NCBI GenBank assembly: GCA_943787985.1
Contig: CALSOO010000001.1
Coordinates: 1 to 64,000, forward strand
Direction of reading: 5' to 3'
Source of the DNA: an uncultured Paracoccaceae bacterium
GTDB taxonomy: Bacteria > Pseudomonadota > Alphaproteobacteria > Rhodobacterales > Rhodobacteraceae
DNA: 64,000 nucleotides
Position 1 is the first letter of the stretch. Every line of letters starts with the position of its first letter. Under the pieces are notes generated by a model, which searched no databases, was not told the DNA's origin, and was given only the letters and a program-made list of their open reading frames with translations. Position numbers and translations under genes: made by a program. Shown piece after piece: positions 25,178-34,201 of the stretch.

Positions 25178-26430
25178 ACACGCTGGCACACACACAGGAC
25201 CAAACGGGGCCACTGCGCCTGCCGTCTTACGCGGTGTTTGCAGCCTTGTTGGCGGCCGCGGGCTTGCCGATCTATATCCACGCGCCGAAGTTCTACGCGG
25301 ATGAATACGGTGTGCCTTTGGCGGTTCTTGGGATGGTCTTGTTTGGACTGCGTCTTTTGGACGTGCTTCAAGACCCATTATTTGGCAAAATGTCCGAGCG
25401 CTGGCGGGCGCATCGCCAGCTTGGAATGATGATCGGTTGCGCTGTAATGGGGGCAGGGATGCTGGGGCTTTTTGCGGTTCCGCCACTGTTCGCGCCTGTG
25501 ATCTGGTTTGCCGTCATGCTGACGCTTGTGTTTTCAGCGTTCTCGTTCCTGACGATCAATTTTTATGCCCAAGGGGTGATCAAAGCCGGGCAGTTGGGCG
25601 GCTATGGGCACCTTCGGTTGGCACGCTGGCGCGAAACAGGGGCGCTGTTGGGGGTGTGCGTTGCAGCGATCGCGCCGGTGATGCTTGGATCATGGCTGAA
25701 CGCGCCGTTTGCGGGATTTGCGGTCGGGTTCGCATTGCTTGCGCTGCTGGCGGTCGTGATGATGCAAGGGGAATGGGGCGCGGGCGGTGTTGCGGCCTCA
25801 TCGGGTTTCGGGGCTGTTATGGGCGACCCTCTTGCGCGGCGGCTTTTGCTGATCGCTTTGGTGAACGCGGCCCCTGTCGCGGTTAGCTCAACTCTGTTTT
25901 TGTTCTTTGTCGAAAGCCGCTTGCTGGCCCCGGGTTTTGAAGGGCTGTTGCTGTTGTTGTTTTTCCTCTCCGCGGCGGGGGCTGCGCCGCTGTGGGGGCT
26001 ATTGGCAGAGCGGATCGGGATCAAACCGACGCTGATGGCTGCGATGGCTTTGGCGATTGTTGCGTTTGGCTTTGCGCTCACGTTAGGGGCGGGGGACTGG
26101 GCCTTGTTTGCGCTGATCTGTTTGGCATCGGGGGCGGCCCTTGGTGCTGATCTGACGCTGTTGCCGGCAGTGTTCGCAACCCGAATGGCCAAGATTTCTC
26201 CTTCGGCCTCCGAAGGCTTTGGTCTGTGGTCGTTTGTTTCGAAATTTACGTTGGCGTTTGCGGCCATCGCTTTGCTGCCAGCGCTTGAGCGCGCCGGCTT
26301 TCAAAGTGGGGAAGCGGCCAATTCAACAGAAGCGTTGGCGTTGCTTACGTTTCTTTATGCGGCTGTGCCTTGTGCGCTTAAGGCCGTCGCACTGTTGCTT
26401 TTGGCGGCAACACATCTAGAGGAGACATAG
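25174..26430 (+). CDS. MFS transporter (GPH/MFS_2-like)
   Basis: 418 residues with 11-12 membrane spans. FGLRLLDVLQDPLFGKMSERWRAH in the second span-loop region is the GPH/MFS_2 cation symporter motif (Asp-Pro-x-x-Gly), with an imperfect repeat ALWGLLAERIGIKP in the second half. MFS_2 members include sugar symporters and lysophospholipid transporters. Its place between DUF1365 and DUF3833 genes of an RpoE-linked lipid operon favours a lipid or lipid-precursor substrate, which is inference. Start ATGA-coupled to the preceding gene. Confidence 0.82.
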   Translation: MNTLAHTQDQTGPLRLPSYAVFAALLAAAGLPIYIHAPKFYADEYGVPLAVLGMVLFGLRLLDVLQDPLFGKMSERWRAHRQLGMMIGCAVMGAGMLGLFAVPPLFAPVIWFAVMLTLVFSAFSFLTINFYAQGVIKAGQLGGYGHLRLARWRETGALLGVCVAAIAPVMLGSWLNAPFAGFAVGFALLALLAVVMMQGEWGAGGVAASSGFGAVMGDPLARRLLLIALVNAAPVAVSSTLFLFFVESRLLAPGFEGLLLLLFFLSAAGAAPLWGLLAERIGIKPTLMAAMALAIVAFGFALTLGAGDWALFALICLASGAALGADLTLLPAVFATRMAKISPSASEGFGLWSFVSKFTLAFAAIALLPALERAGFQSGEAANSTEALALLTFLYAAVPCALKAVALLLLAATHLEET

Positions 26431-26433
26431 GCA

Positions 26434-27012
26434 ATGGATGGATTATTCTACCTGCTTGCTGGCGTTGTGCTGGCCTTTTCACTCAACTGGGCGCGCACGC
26501 GGTATGCTTGTTTTTTGGCTCAACGACCTGGCGATTACGCAGATGCCGAAGACTTGTTTGACTTGCGCAAGCATCTGAACGGGCCGATTATTTGCGAAGG
26601 CGTGATCTATGGGCCGCTTGGGCGTGTCACCAGCCGCTTTGTCGGTGAGTTCGAGTGTGAATGGACAGGCAACCTTGGTGTGATGCGCGAGCATTTTCGC
26701 TATGATGACGGCTCCACCCAGGATCGCGAATGGAACCTTGCGTTGGGCAATGACGGGCGAATCAAAGCAACGGCTTCGGATGTTGTCGGGGAGGGGTCCG
26801 GCATGCAATCGGGCTCTTCGGTGCAATTAAAGTACCGTTTCAGGCTCCCTGAAAGTGCTGGAGGACATGTTTTGGATACCGTGGACTGGATGTATTTGGC
26901 ACCCAACGGTACAATTGTGAACCGGTCCCAGTTCCGCAAGTTTGGCATCCAAGTCGCAGAGTTGGTTGCAACGATGCGTCCGGCAGAAAAATCGATGAAA
27001 GTGGCAGCATGA
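26434..27012 (+). CDS. DUF3833 family membrane-anchored lipocalin-like protein
   Basis: 192 residues. A hydrophobic N-terminus (MDGLFYLLAGVVLAFSLNWAR) gives a membrane anchor. The rest matches the DUF3833 pattern: LNGPIICEGVIYGPLGRVTSRF, EHFRYDDGSTQDREW, and the conserved central DTVDWMYLAPNGTIVNRSQFRKFGI. The fold is thought to be lipocalin-like, so lipid binding at the membrane face is plausible. The gene has AGGAGAC before the ATG and overlaps the SDR gene by four bases. Confidence 0.82.
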   Translation: MDGLFYLLAGVVLAFSLNWARTRYACFLAQRPGDYADAEDLFDLRKHLNGPIICEGVIYGPLGRVTSRFVGEFECEWTGNLGVMREHFRYDDGSTQDREWNLALGNDGRIKATASDVVGEGSGMQSGSSVQLKYRFRLPESAGGHVLDTVDWMYLAPNGTIVNRSQFRKFGIQVAELVATMRPAEKSMKVAA

Positions 27013-27743
27013 CGACACAATGGCAGGGTAAAAAGTATTGGCTTGTTGGAGCCAGTGATGGATTGGGCGCCGCTTTGGCGCGTTTGATGAGCCGCGCTGG
27101 CGCAGAAGTGGTGCTGTCCGCTCGCTCTGAACAAAAGTTGGCGGCCGTTGTCGCCGAACTCCCTGGAAAAGCCTCTTTTCAGGTGATGGATATTGCGGAT
27201 ACCGCAAGTGTTAAATCTGCGGCGCAAGCGGTGGGTGAGGTCGATGGTATCGTGTTGCTGGCTGGCGTTTATTGGCCTTTCGGAGCCAAAGAATGGAACG
27301 CCGATCAAGCGACCGAAATGGCTGATGTCAACTTTACCGGCTTTGTGCGTGTTTTGGGCGAAGTTGTTCCTCAGATGGTTGCCAAGGATGCAGGCCACAT
27401 TGTGATCACGTCCAGCCTGACCGCGTTTCGCGGACTGCCCAACAGCATCGGATATACAGCATCCAAAGCGGCAACACTGTCGCTGGCAGAGTGCATGTAC
27501 GCCGATTTGCGCAAGACGGGCGTTCGGGTTCAGGTGTGTAATCCCGGTTTTATCAAGACGCAGTTGACGGCCAAGAACGATTTCAAGATGCCTTTCATCA
27601 TGGAGGCCGATGATGCCGCCCGTGAGATGTTCGAGCACATGAACGACGACTCCTTCAAGAAGAGCTTCCCGTTGTTGTTTTCATGGGTGTTCCGAGCCGC
27701 GCAATTCCTGCCCGACTGGATGTATTACCGCATCTTTGCCTAA
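27009..27743 (+). CDS. Short-chain dehydrogenase/reductase
   Basis: 244 residues of the classical SDR family. The cofactor loop is VGASDGLGAALARLMSRAG (GxxxGxG variant, residues 13-20), NAG is replaced by a less standard LLAGVYWP, and the catalytic Ser, Tyr and Lys are in ITSSLTAF and GYTASKAA. The sequence after residue 175 contains CNPGFIKTQLTAKN. Last gene of the RpoE-linked operon. Substrate unknown; a fatty acyl or aldehyde intermediate would suit the operon. The stop overlaps the convergent saccharopine dehydrogenase gene by four bases. Confidence 0.85.
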   Translation: MTTQWQGKKYWLVGASDGLGAALARLMSRAGAEVVLSARSEQKLAAVVAELPGKASFQVMDIADTASVKSAAQAVGEVDGIVLLAGVYWPFGAKEWNADQATEMADVNFTGFVRVLGEVVPQMVAKDAGHIVITSSLTAFRGLPNSIGYTASKAATLSLAECMYADLRKTGVRVQVCNPGFIKTQLTAKNDFKMPFIMEADDAAREMFEHMNDDSFKKSFPLLFSWVFRAAQFLPDWMYYRIFA

Positions 27744-28795
27744 ACGCGTGCGGCGTGATCTTTAAAGGTCGCGCCGGCCCGTCCCCAAACATCGCTGTCC
27801 AGATCATCCAATCGCAGCAACTGCGCCAAAAGCTGATCCGCGAAGTCCTCGGAACTTTCAACAGGAAGCATCGACGGCAGATTGTCGATTGCAGTGACAT
27901 CCAGAACCGGAGCGTCATGGACCCGTAAGGCTGGCGCGTCCCAAGTTGTCACGCGGTCATACACTTTGACCGGTGAAAAATCACTGTCGGGATCACAGGC
28001 AATATCCCCGATCACGGTCAATTTTCGGGGGGCATTTTTTGCGGATTGCGGGACAAAGACAGGCGTGCCAGGCCGCGCCAAAATGCAATTGAAAAAGATG
28101 TCATGCGTTAGAATTTCGGGGAATGGCGCACCTTTTGCTGTTTCTTCAATGTCCCATTTTGTCGTGCCAACGCCCATGGCGGTGCACAGGTCTGCAGCCC
28201 CTTTGCCCACACGCCCATGGGCGCCGATGATGATCGCGATAGGGCGATGCGTACCAATGGCCACCAGTTCTGATTGCAAGTCTATCAACAGGCGGGTTGA
28301 TCCGTCGTAGGCATGGACCGGTCCTGAGATCTCGCCACGGTGTTGTGCTGCCCAACATTTGAGGGCAACCGCAGCGCCTGCGTACCCCGCCCAATACCCG
28401 AAGGCCGCGCAGCGCTTCCCGCTTTCGTCGACAAGATACTCCAGATCGTAAAGTGTGCCGCCGCCTTCATTGAAGCGCCTGAGCAATGCGACGCCAGACG
28501 CCTGCCCCTTGTACGCATGCCCGAACATGATGTGGCGATGGGGCAGTGGTGTGTCTTCTTCTGGCAGTTCTTTGAGGCCGAAAATGATGGCGTCGATCGG
28601 GGCATCGGGCCAGCTGTGTTCGGGTGCCACGCTACATCCCGCGTCTATATACCCTTGCAGCGGGATGCAGCGTGTCCGGCTTTCCTCAACGGTGACTTTT
28701 ATGCCAGCTGCGATCAACTGCGCAGCGCCTGCCGGTGTCAGTCCCGTGCGGCTTTCAAAATCGCGCTGTTCGCTGCGTACCCATAGATGTGTCAT
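27740..28795 (-). CDS. Saccharopine dehydrogenase (NAD+, L-lysine-forming)-like
   Basis: 351 residues. Start at MTHLWVRSEQRDFESR, coupled to the GST stop (GCATGA); longer readings into the GST gene are not credible. The N-terminal alanine-dehydrogenase/PNT-like domain has RTGLTPAGAAQLIAAG and EHSWPDAPIDAIIFGLKELPE; HIMFGHAYKGQ carries the catalytic His and Lys seen in yeast Lys1-like enzymes. The NAD domain has IIIGAHGRVGKGAADLC. The enzyme interconverts saccharopine and lysine plus 2-oxoglutarate. Bacterial homologues of this short type are frequent in Roseobacters; direction (lysine breakdown is likely) is not shown by the sequence. Confidence 0.85.
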   Translation of the reverse strand: MTHLWVRSEQRDFESRTGLTPAGAAQLIAAGIKVTVEESRTRCIPLQGYIDAGCSVAPEHSWPDAPIDAIIFGLKELPEEDTPLPHRHIMFGHAYKGQASGVALLRRFNEGGGTLYDLEYLVDESGKRCAAFGYWAGYAGAAVALKCWAAQHRGEISGPVHAYDGSTRLLIDLQSELVAIGTHRPIAIIIGAHGRVGKGAADLCTAMGVGTTKWDIEETAKGAPFPEILTHDIFFNCILARPGTPVFVPQSAKNAPRKLTVIGDIACDPDSDFSPVKVYDRVTTWDAPALRVHDAPVLDVTAIDNLPSMLPVESSEDFADQLLAQLLRLDDLDSDVWGRAGATFKDHAARV

Positions 28796-29409
28796 GCAAT
28801 TACTCCTGCTTTGCGTGCAGTTTTTACACTGTCGCGTGCCTCCATTGCGGAAAGGAACGCGTTGATTTTTGGCTGTTTCGTCATGTCGACGCCGTCGCCT
28901 GCGAGCCAAGAGCACACAGCATAAAGGTAGCAATCCCCAATGGTCACCGTGTCGCCCGAAATAAACGGACCCGTCAGGCACTCGGTTTCGACATATGTGG
29001 CACATGCGGTCATGGTTTGAGGCACTTTGGCTGCCATATCAGCGAAACTTGTGTCCTGATCTGCCCAGCGGCTGCCCCGCATTTTGTGGGCGTGTGCGAC
29101 GTGCATCGTGGAAGCAAGGTAGAACATCACGGATTGCATGCGGGCATGGTCCAATGGATCTTTCGGACTGAGGCTTGCCGTGCTGGATTGGCTGGCGATG
29201 TAGTCGAGGATCGCGCCTGTTTCCGTCAGTATTGCGTCCCCGACAGCCAATGCCGGCACCCGGCCCTTGGAATTGATGCCCAAATACGTGGATTTGGTTT
29301 GTTCCCCGTTCGCGGCGTCAATTTTGATAAGCTCATGGGCCAACCCTGCTTCGTTCAATGCGACGGCTGCCGCAACGGCGACGGTGTTTGTGGCGTAATA
29401 CAGCTTCAT
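28792..29409 (-). CDS. Glutathione S-transferase family protein
   Basis: 205 residues. N-terminal thioredoxin-like domain (1-77), beginning MKLYYATNTVAVAAAVALNEAGL, with the cis-Pro in GRVPALAVGD and ILTETGAILDYIA, followed by an all-helical C-terminal domain with GPFISGDTVTIGDCYLY. This is the beta/nu-like bacterial GST type. It is the middle gene of phosphatase-GST-saccharopine dehydrogenase; 12 bases separate it from the first and four overlap the last. What links a GST to lysine metabolism is unclear. Confidence 0.88.
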   Translation of the reverse strand: MKLYYATNTVAVAAAVALNEAGLAHELIKIDAANGEQTKSTYLGINSKGRVPALAVGDAILTETGAILDYIASQSSTASLSPKDPLDHARMQSVMFYLASTMHVAHAHKMRGSRWADQDTSFADMAAKVPQTMTACATYVETECLTGPFISGDTVTIGDCYLYAVCSWLAGDGVDMTKQPKINAFLSAMEARDSVKTARKAGVIA

Positions 29410-29421
29410 GTTCTTGATCCT

Positions 29422-30075
29422 TTAGACATGCGTTTGGGCGTGGTGCCGTTCGGGCGCTTCAAGGTGGGGGACTGCGTTGAACATCACTGGTGACCACGTT
29501 CCCCCCACTGGATACAGACGGTGGATGGACGTGTTCATGATAGCCAGGGCCACATTGGCCATGGCCTTTATGTCCAGATCAAGATGTTGGCGCATTACCA
29601 TGGAAATGAGCCCGCCAGAGGTCACCACAAGCGCAGGCCCGTCCCCTTTGGCGATGTCGCTGATTGCTCCAAGGACCCTGTCTTCGAACTGGGCGAAAGT
29701 TTCGGGGACGTTCTTTATGGCCCCGTTGTGCCATGCCTGAAACACGCGAGGCAAATGCTGAGCGAAGTCGGATTGTTCTGATGGCATAGGGATGCCTTGC
29801 TCGTCTTCGAGCGCTTTTGCCAACGTGAAGTATTCCAGTTCGTTGAGGCGGGCATCGCGCGTGGCTGTCATGCCTGTGTCCATGCCTTGAGCGGTTTCGA
29901 TATGGCGCTGCAAGGTTCCGGAATAGAGCCGGACATGGTGGTTTTTAGTATCTTTCAGATGCGCCCCGAGCCACTGCGCTTGTTCCCATCCCAGAGGGCT
30001 GAGCTTGTCATAGCTCGCCTCGTCTTTTGCGCCTGAGTTGGCTTGTCCGTGACGGATGAGAGTGATGTGGGACAT
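29422..30075 (-). CDS. Histidine phosphatase (phosphoglycerate mutase-like) family protein
   Basis: 217 residues from the ATG with CAGGAGCACAT in front. The phosphoacceptor His is in the RHG motif ITLIRHGQANSG (residues 4-15), the second catalytic His in ALVVTSGGLISMVMRQ is replaced by Ser-Gly (VTSGG instead of VSHGG), and Arg and Glu of RLNELEY are present. Loss of the second His would weaken or change catalysis. First gene of the operon with GST and saccharopine dehydrogenase. The substrate cannot be named. Confidence 0.82.
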   Translation of the reverse strand: MSHITLIRHGQANSGAKDEASYDKLSPLGWEQAQWLGAHLKDTKNHHVRLYSGTLQRHIETAQGMDTGMTATRDARLNELEYFTLAKALEDEQGIPMPSEQSDFAQHLPRVFQAWHNGAIKNVPETFAQFEDRVLGAISDIAKGDGPALVVTSGGLISMVMRQHLDLDIKAMANVALAIMNTSIHRLYPVGGTWSPVMFNAVPHLEAPERHHAQTHV

Positions 30076-30132
30076 ATGTGCTCCTGTTTGGTCTTTGATA
30101 GGACAGCAAAGCACTGTGTGGAAGGTCGGGGA

Positions 30133-30171
30133 CCCTCCGGGGGAGGTTTATTTTGCGAGATGAAGCAGGGA
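30133..30171 (+). repeat. Intergenic repeat, copy 1 (CCTCCGGGGGAGG-type)
   Basis: CCTCCGGGGGAGG palindrome followed by TTTATTTTGCGAGATGAAG. The same pattern occurs at 42330-42366 and, reversed and more diverged, at 51345-51374. It lies between the phosphatase and formate dehydrogenase genes. The hairpin followed by T-rich sequence could also end transcripts on the + strand. Confidence 0.6.
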
Positions 30172-30286
30172 CGGATTTCTCTATCGGAAACAGGAGTGGC
30201 GCAAATTCCGCCATCTGTGTCGGGATTGGGAGTCCTGCGCCCCTGTGGAATTTGCTAAGAGGGCTGGACGGCATAAGGAGCGCGGC

Positions 30287-33049
30287 ATGTCTGAGATAGT
30301 GACATTCACATTGGATGGCAAAGAAGTTGAGGCCGAAAAGGGTCTGACAATCTGGGAAGTGGCCAACGGTCGTGGTCTGGTTATCCCGCATTTGTGCCAT
30401 AAGCCGGCCCCCGGCTACCGTCCTGACGGCAACTGTCGTGCGTGCATGGTCGAGATTGAAGGTGAGCGTGTTCTTGCGGCCTCCTGTATTCGTGAGCCAG
30501 GCGAGGGGATGGTTGTTACAACCAACTCTGCCCGTGCCGAGAATGCCCGTAAAATGGTTGTTGAGATGTTGGTTGCAGATCAGCCTGACCGTGACGCGGC
30601 CCACGACAAGTCAGCCCACTTGTGGGATATGGCCGACTTGAATGGTGTTTCCGAGAGCCGCTTCCCCAAGCTGGCAGAGGGGCGCATTCCGCTGTTGGAC
30701 GATTCACATGTGGCAATGTCCGTCAATCTGGATGCCTGTATTTCGTGCGGTTTGTGCGTCCGCGCGTGTCGTGAAGTGCAGGTCAACGATGTGATCGGGA
30801 TGTCGGGTCGTGGCCATGACAGCTATCCGACTTTTGATATGGCCGACCCGATGGGTGACTCTACTTGTGTGGCCTGTGGCGAATGCGTTCAAGCCTGTCC
30901 GACTGGCGCGTTAATGCCTGCGGCTGTCACTGCCGGCGCGGGTGCAGGCGACAGTAAGGATTTTGACAGCGAAACCGAAAGCGTTTGTGCGTTTTGTGGT
31001 GTCGGGTGTCAGATTTCCATCAAAGTCAAAGATGGCAGGGTAAAATACGTTGAAGGCATCAATGGTCCTGCCAACGAGGGACGTTTGTGCGTTAAAGGGC
31101 GTTTTGGCTATGACTATATCCACCACAACCACCGCTTGACCAAACCGCTTATCCGCCGGGATGATGCACCCGCCAAGGGGCTGAATGTGGACCCCGGAAA
31201 TTGGCAGTCTCACTTTCGTGAAGCCACATGGGATGAGGCGTTGGACGCTGCGGCCAATGGCCTGAAAGGACGTGGTCGTGAAGTCGCGGGGTTCGGGTCT
31301 GCCAAGTGCACAAACGAGGAAGCCTATCTGTTCCAAAAGTTCATCCGTGAAGGTTTCAAGCACAACAACGTCGACCACTGCACGCGCTTGTGCCACGCCT
31401 CTTCCGTGTCTGCGTTGATCGAGAATGTTGGATCAGGCGCTGTTACGGCGACTTTCAACGAGATCGAAAATGCGGATGTGGCCATCGTCATTGGTGCCAA
31501 TCCGATTGAGAACCACCCTGTCGCCGCGACCTATTTCAAGCAGTTCACCAAGCGTGGAGGCAAGCTGATTGTCATGGACCCACGGGGGCAGGCCCTCAAG
31601 CGGTTTGCCACGCACATGCTGCAATTCCGCCCCGGTGCGGATGTGTCAATGTTGAACGCGATCATGCATGTGATGGTCGAAGAAGGACTCTACGACCAGC
31701 AATACATTGAGGCCTACACCGAAAACTGGGAGGCTGAAAAAGAGCACCTGAAGAATTTCACGCCTGAAAAGATGTCAGAGATTTGTGGTGTCGAGCCTGA
31801 AGTTTTGCGCGCTGTAGCGCGTGATTTTGCGGGTGCCAAAGCAGGAATGATTTTCTGGGGCATGGGCGTGAGTCAACACATCCACGGTACCGACAACGCA
31901 CGTTGCTTGATTTCGCTTGCTTTGATGACGGGACAAGTCGGGCGGCCGGGCTCTGGTTTGCATCCTTTGCGGGGGCAAAACAATGTGCAGGGCGCGTCGG
32001 ATGCGGGCCTCGTGCCGATGTTCTTGCCGGACTACCAGTCTGTGATGGACGACGGGGTCCGCTCTGCATTCACCGAAGTTTGGGGGTCTGATGACTTCTC
32101 CAACGAAAAAGGTCTGACCGTCACTGAAATCATGGACGATGTGCACGCGGGCAACATCAAGGCGATGTATATTTTGGGTGAAAACCCTGCGATGTCGGAC
32201 CCTGATGTGGAGCACGCGCGGGATGCGTTGGCAAAGTTGGACCACTTGGTCGTTCAGGACATTTTCATCACTGAGACCGCCAACTATGCGGATGTGATCC
32301 TGCCTGCCTCGGCACTGTATGAAAAGTCGGGCACTGTTTCCAATACCAACCGCCAAGTGCAACGTGTTCGCCCTGCCGTCACACCCCCGGGGGAGGCGCG
32401 TGAAGATTGGTGGATCGAAGTGGAGCTGGCCAAGCGGTGCGGGTTGAATTGGACCTACACCGACCCCTCCGAGGTCTTTGCGGAGATGGCAATCAACATG
32501 CGCAGCCTTGACAACATCACGTGGGACCGTCTGGCGACAGAAGCCGTGACGTACCCTTCGCTGAGCCCGATCGATCCCGGTCAAGCGGTTGTTTTCGGGG
32601 ACGGGTTCCCACGTCCCGACGGGCGGGCACGATTTACGCCTGCCAATGTTATTGCCCCGGACGACACGCCGGACGCGGAGTATCCAATGATCCTGACCAC
32701 GGGCCGTCAGCTGGAACATTGGCACACCGGCTCAATGACGCGCCGCGCCACAGTACTGGACGGGCTTGAGCCTGAGGCAAATTGCTCGCTTCACCCTTCC
32801 ACGTTGCGCCAGTTGGGCGTTGAGCCAGGGGGGCATGTTCGTTTGACAACCAAGCGAGGGTCGATTGTGATCATGGCGCGGATGGACCGTGCGGTCGCTC
32901 CCGATATGGTGTTCTTGCCTTTTGCCTTTGTTGAGGCTGCGGCGAACATCCTGACCAACCCTGCGATAGATCCCTATGGTAAAATCCCTGAATTCAAATT
33001 CTCGGCGGTGAAAGTCGAAAAAGCGGAAGATGCAATTGCGGCGGAGTAA
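30287..33049 (+). CDS. Formate dehydrogenase alpha subunit, molybdenum, NAD-type architecture
   Basis: 920 residues from the ATG behind AAGGAGCGCGGC. Domains: a 2Fe-2S plant-ferredoxin-like domain (1-80; CHKPAPGYRPDGNCRAC), a His/Cys-ligated cluster region, two 4Fe-4S motifs (CISCGLCVRAC and CVACGECVQACP, residues 150-215), the catalytic-domain 4Fe-4S site CAFCGVGCQ ... GRLCVKGRFG, and molybdopterin domains to the end. The Mo ligand is Cys in CTRLCHASSV, so no selenocysteine. Oxidises formate to CO2. NAD-linked enzymes normally sit in fdsGBACD operons, but here no beta/gamma or FdhD gene is adjacent, so its electron partner must be elsewhere. Confidence 0.9.
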   Translation: MSEIVTFTLDGKEVEAEKGLTIWEVANGRGLVIPHLCHKPAPGYRPDGNCRACMVEIEGERVLAASCIREPGEGMVVTTNSARAENARKMVVEMLVADQPDRDAAHDKSAHLWDMADLNGVSESRFPKLAEGRIPLLDDSHVAMSVNLDACISCGLCVRACREVQVNDVIGMSGRGHDSYPTFDMADPMGDSTCVACGECVQACPTGALMPAAVTAGAGAGDSKDFDSETESVCAFCGVGCQISIKVKDGRVKYVEGINGPANEGRLCVKGRFGYDYIHHNHRLTKPLIRRDDAPAKGLNVDPGNWQSHFREATWDEALDAAANGLKGRGREVAGFGSAKCTNEEAYLFQKFIREGFKHNNVDHCTRLCHASSVSALIENVGSGAVTATFNEIENADVAIVIGANPIENHPVAATYFKQFTKRGGKLIVMDPRGQALKRFATHMLQFRPGADVSMLNAIMHVMVEEGLYDQQYIEAYTENWEAEKEHLKNFTPEKMSEICGVEPEVLRAVARDFAGAKAGMIFWGMGVSQHIHGTDNARCLISLALMTGQVGRPGSGLHPLRGQNNVQGASDAGLVPMFLPDYQSVMDDGVRSAFTEVWGSDDFSNEKGLTVTEIMDDVHAGNIKAMYILGENPAMSDPDVEHARDALAKLDHLVVQDIFITETANYADVILPASALYEKSGTVSNTNRQVQRVRPAVTPPGEAREDWWIEVELAKRCGLNWTYTDPSEVFAEMAINMRSLDNITWDRLATEAVTYPSLSPIDPGQAVVFGDGFPRPDGRARFTPANVIAPDDTPDAEYPMILTTGRQLEHWHTGSMTRRATVLDGLEPEANCSLHPSTLRQLGVEPGGHVRLTTKRGSIVIMARMDRAVAPDMVFLPFAFVEAAANILTNPAIDPYGKIPEFKFSAVKVEKAEDAIAAE

Positions 33050-33085
33050 TCTGGCGCAATCGTAAGTGGGCTAAGGGTTCGGAGT

Positions 33086-34201
33086 CTAAAACAGGACCGT
33101 CGTGATGACGCTCAGGGCTCCTGCCAGCGCAAACACAATGGTACCGCGTTGGGCGGGGTGATGGGTTGCGGCGTCAAAGTCGCTGATCCATAGGCTTTTG
33201 GCGCGCGCTTTGGTCCACAGCGAGGATAGCCGCGGGCCGACCAGAGGGATTTTGTATAGCGCGCCTATCATCACTTCCGTGCCGACAAAAAGGAAAGTGG
33301 CAATTATCCAGAAGACACCGAAGCTGATTGCAGCAAATACGGCTGCCGCAATAAAAGTTGCGCCGCCTGAGAAGTCTTCCAACACGAATTTTCCAAGCAC
33401 GGCGAGATAGATGGCAATACCGATCGCGATGCGCAATCGTTTTGCATGGATGGGTGCTTTTACCTTGCTAGGCACGCTACCATGTCCGTTCACGTGGCGC
33501 GCCACATCATAGCAAATTTCCTGTACGCCCGAGCGGTACCCGAATTTTTTCTGAAAACGCACCCCGTCTGTGGCCCACCCGAAATGCTGTTCCATCACGT
33601 TTGCAATGCCACTGGAAACCAGCTTTTTTTCTTCGGTGACGGCTTCGGACAGAGCCGTAAACAGGATATTTTCGGCCCGCTCGCGGATGTTGCGGGTCAA
33701 CGCGATGTCACGGCTGAGGAGGGCATCAAGGTCATTGATGCGCCATTTGCCGTCTTTGAACGTTATCCTCAAATCCCTAAAAAATTTGTCTTCCTCGTCC
33801 TCGATGGAAAGGGATGCGCCCCACGGGGTTGGCGCAGATTCTTGTTTTTTTGCGGGCGTTTGACGCACCGGATCTGCAGGGTCCGTTCCGCTTTCCTGTT
33901 CAGGTTCAGGATGCTGGACATCGGGTTCAACGACGGGCTCTTCTTCAGGTATGGGCTGCAGATCCGGTTCGATATGGAACGCTACATCTTTGCCTGCAGC
34001 CTGTCGCATGCTTGGCTTTTTGCCGGTGCTTTGCGCTGTGGCACGTGCTTTTGCAGCGCTGAATGCGTCCCGTAGTCGTTGAAAGTCCTCGGGGTTGTCA
34101 CGGTCGATGGATTTGAGTTTGACAGCATACGCGCGTTTGACGTCGCGCAACCCCGCCTTGCCCTTGAGGCCCAATTCAGACCACGGCCACCTAGCTGACA
34201 T
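33086..34201 (-). CDS. Membrane protein with degenerate J-domain (DjlB/DjlC-like)
   Basis: 371 residues from MSARWPWSELGLKGK; the ATG lies 11 bases inside the Hsp70 gene. Residues 5-50 look like a J-domain (LGLKGKAGLRDVKRAYAVKL ... DNPEDFQRLRDAFSAAK) but the HPD tripeptide needed to trigger Hsp70 ATPase is missing. A Pro/Glu-rich linker (70-130) follows, then a helical region, and C-terminal membrane spans near 255-275, 285-320 and 355-371. The layout recalls E. coli DjlB/DjlC, membrane J proteins that act with HscC. Co-translation with the Hsp70 supports a dedicated pair. Client unknown. Confidence 0.75.
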   Translation of the reverse strand: MSARWPWSELGLKGKAGLRDVKRAYAVKLKSIDRDNPEDFQRLRDAFSAAKARATAQSTGKKPSMRQAAGKDVAFHIEPDLQPIPEEEPVVEPDVQHPEPEQESGTDPADPVRQTPAKKQESAPTPWGASLSIEDEEDKFFRDLRITFKDGKWRINDLDALLSRDIALTRNIRERAENILFTALSEAVTEEKKLVSSGIANVMEQHFGWATDGVRFQKKFGYRSGVQEICYDVARHVNGHGSVPSKVKAPIHAKRLRIAIGIAIYLAVLGKFVLEDFSGGATFIAAAVFAAISFGVFWIIATFLFVGTEVMIGALYKIPLVGPRLSSLWTKARAKSLWISDFDAATHHPAQRGTIVFALAGALSVITTVLF

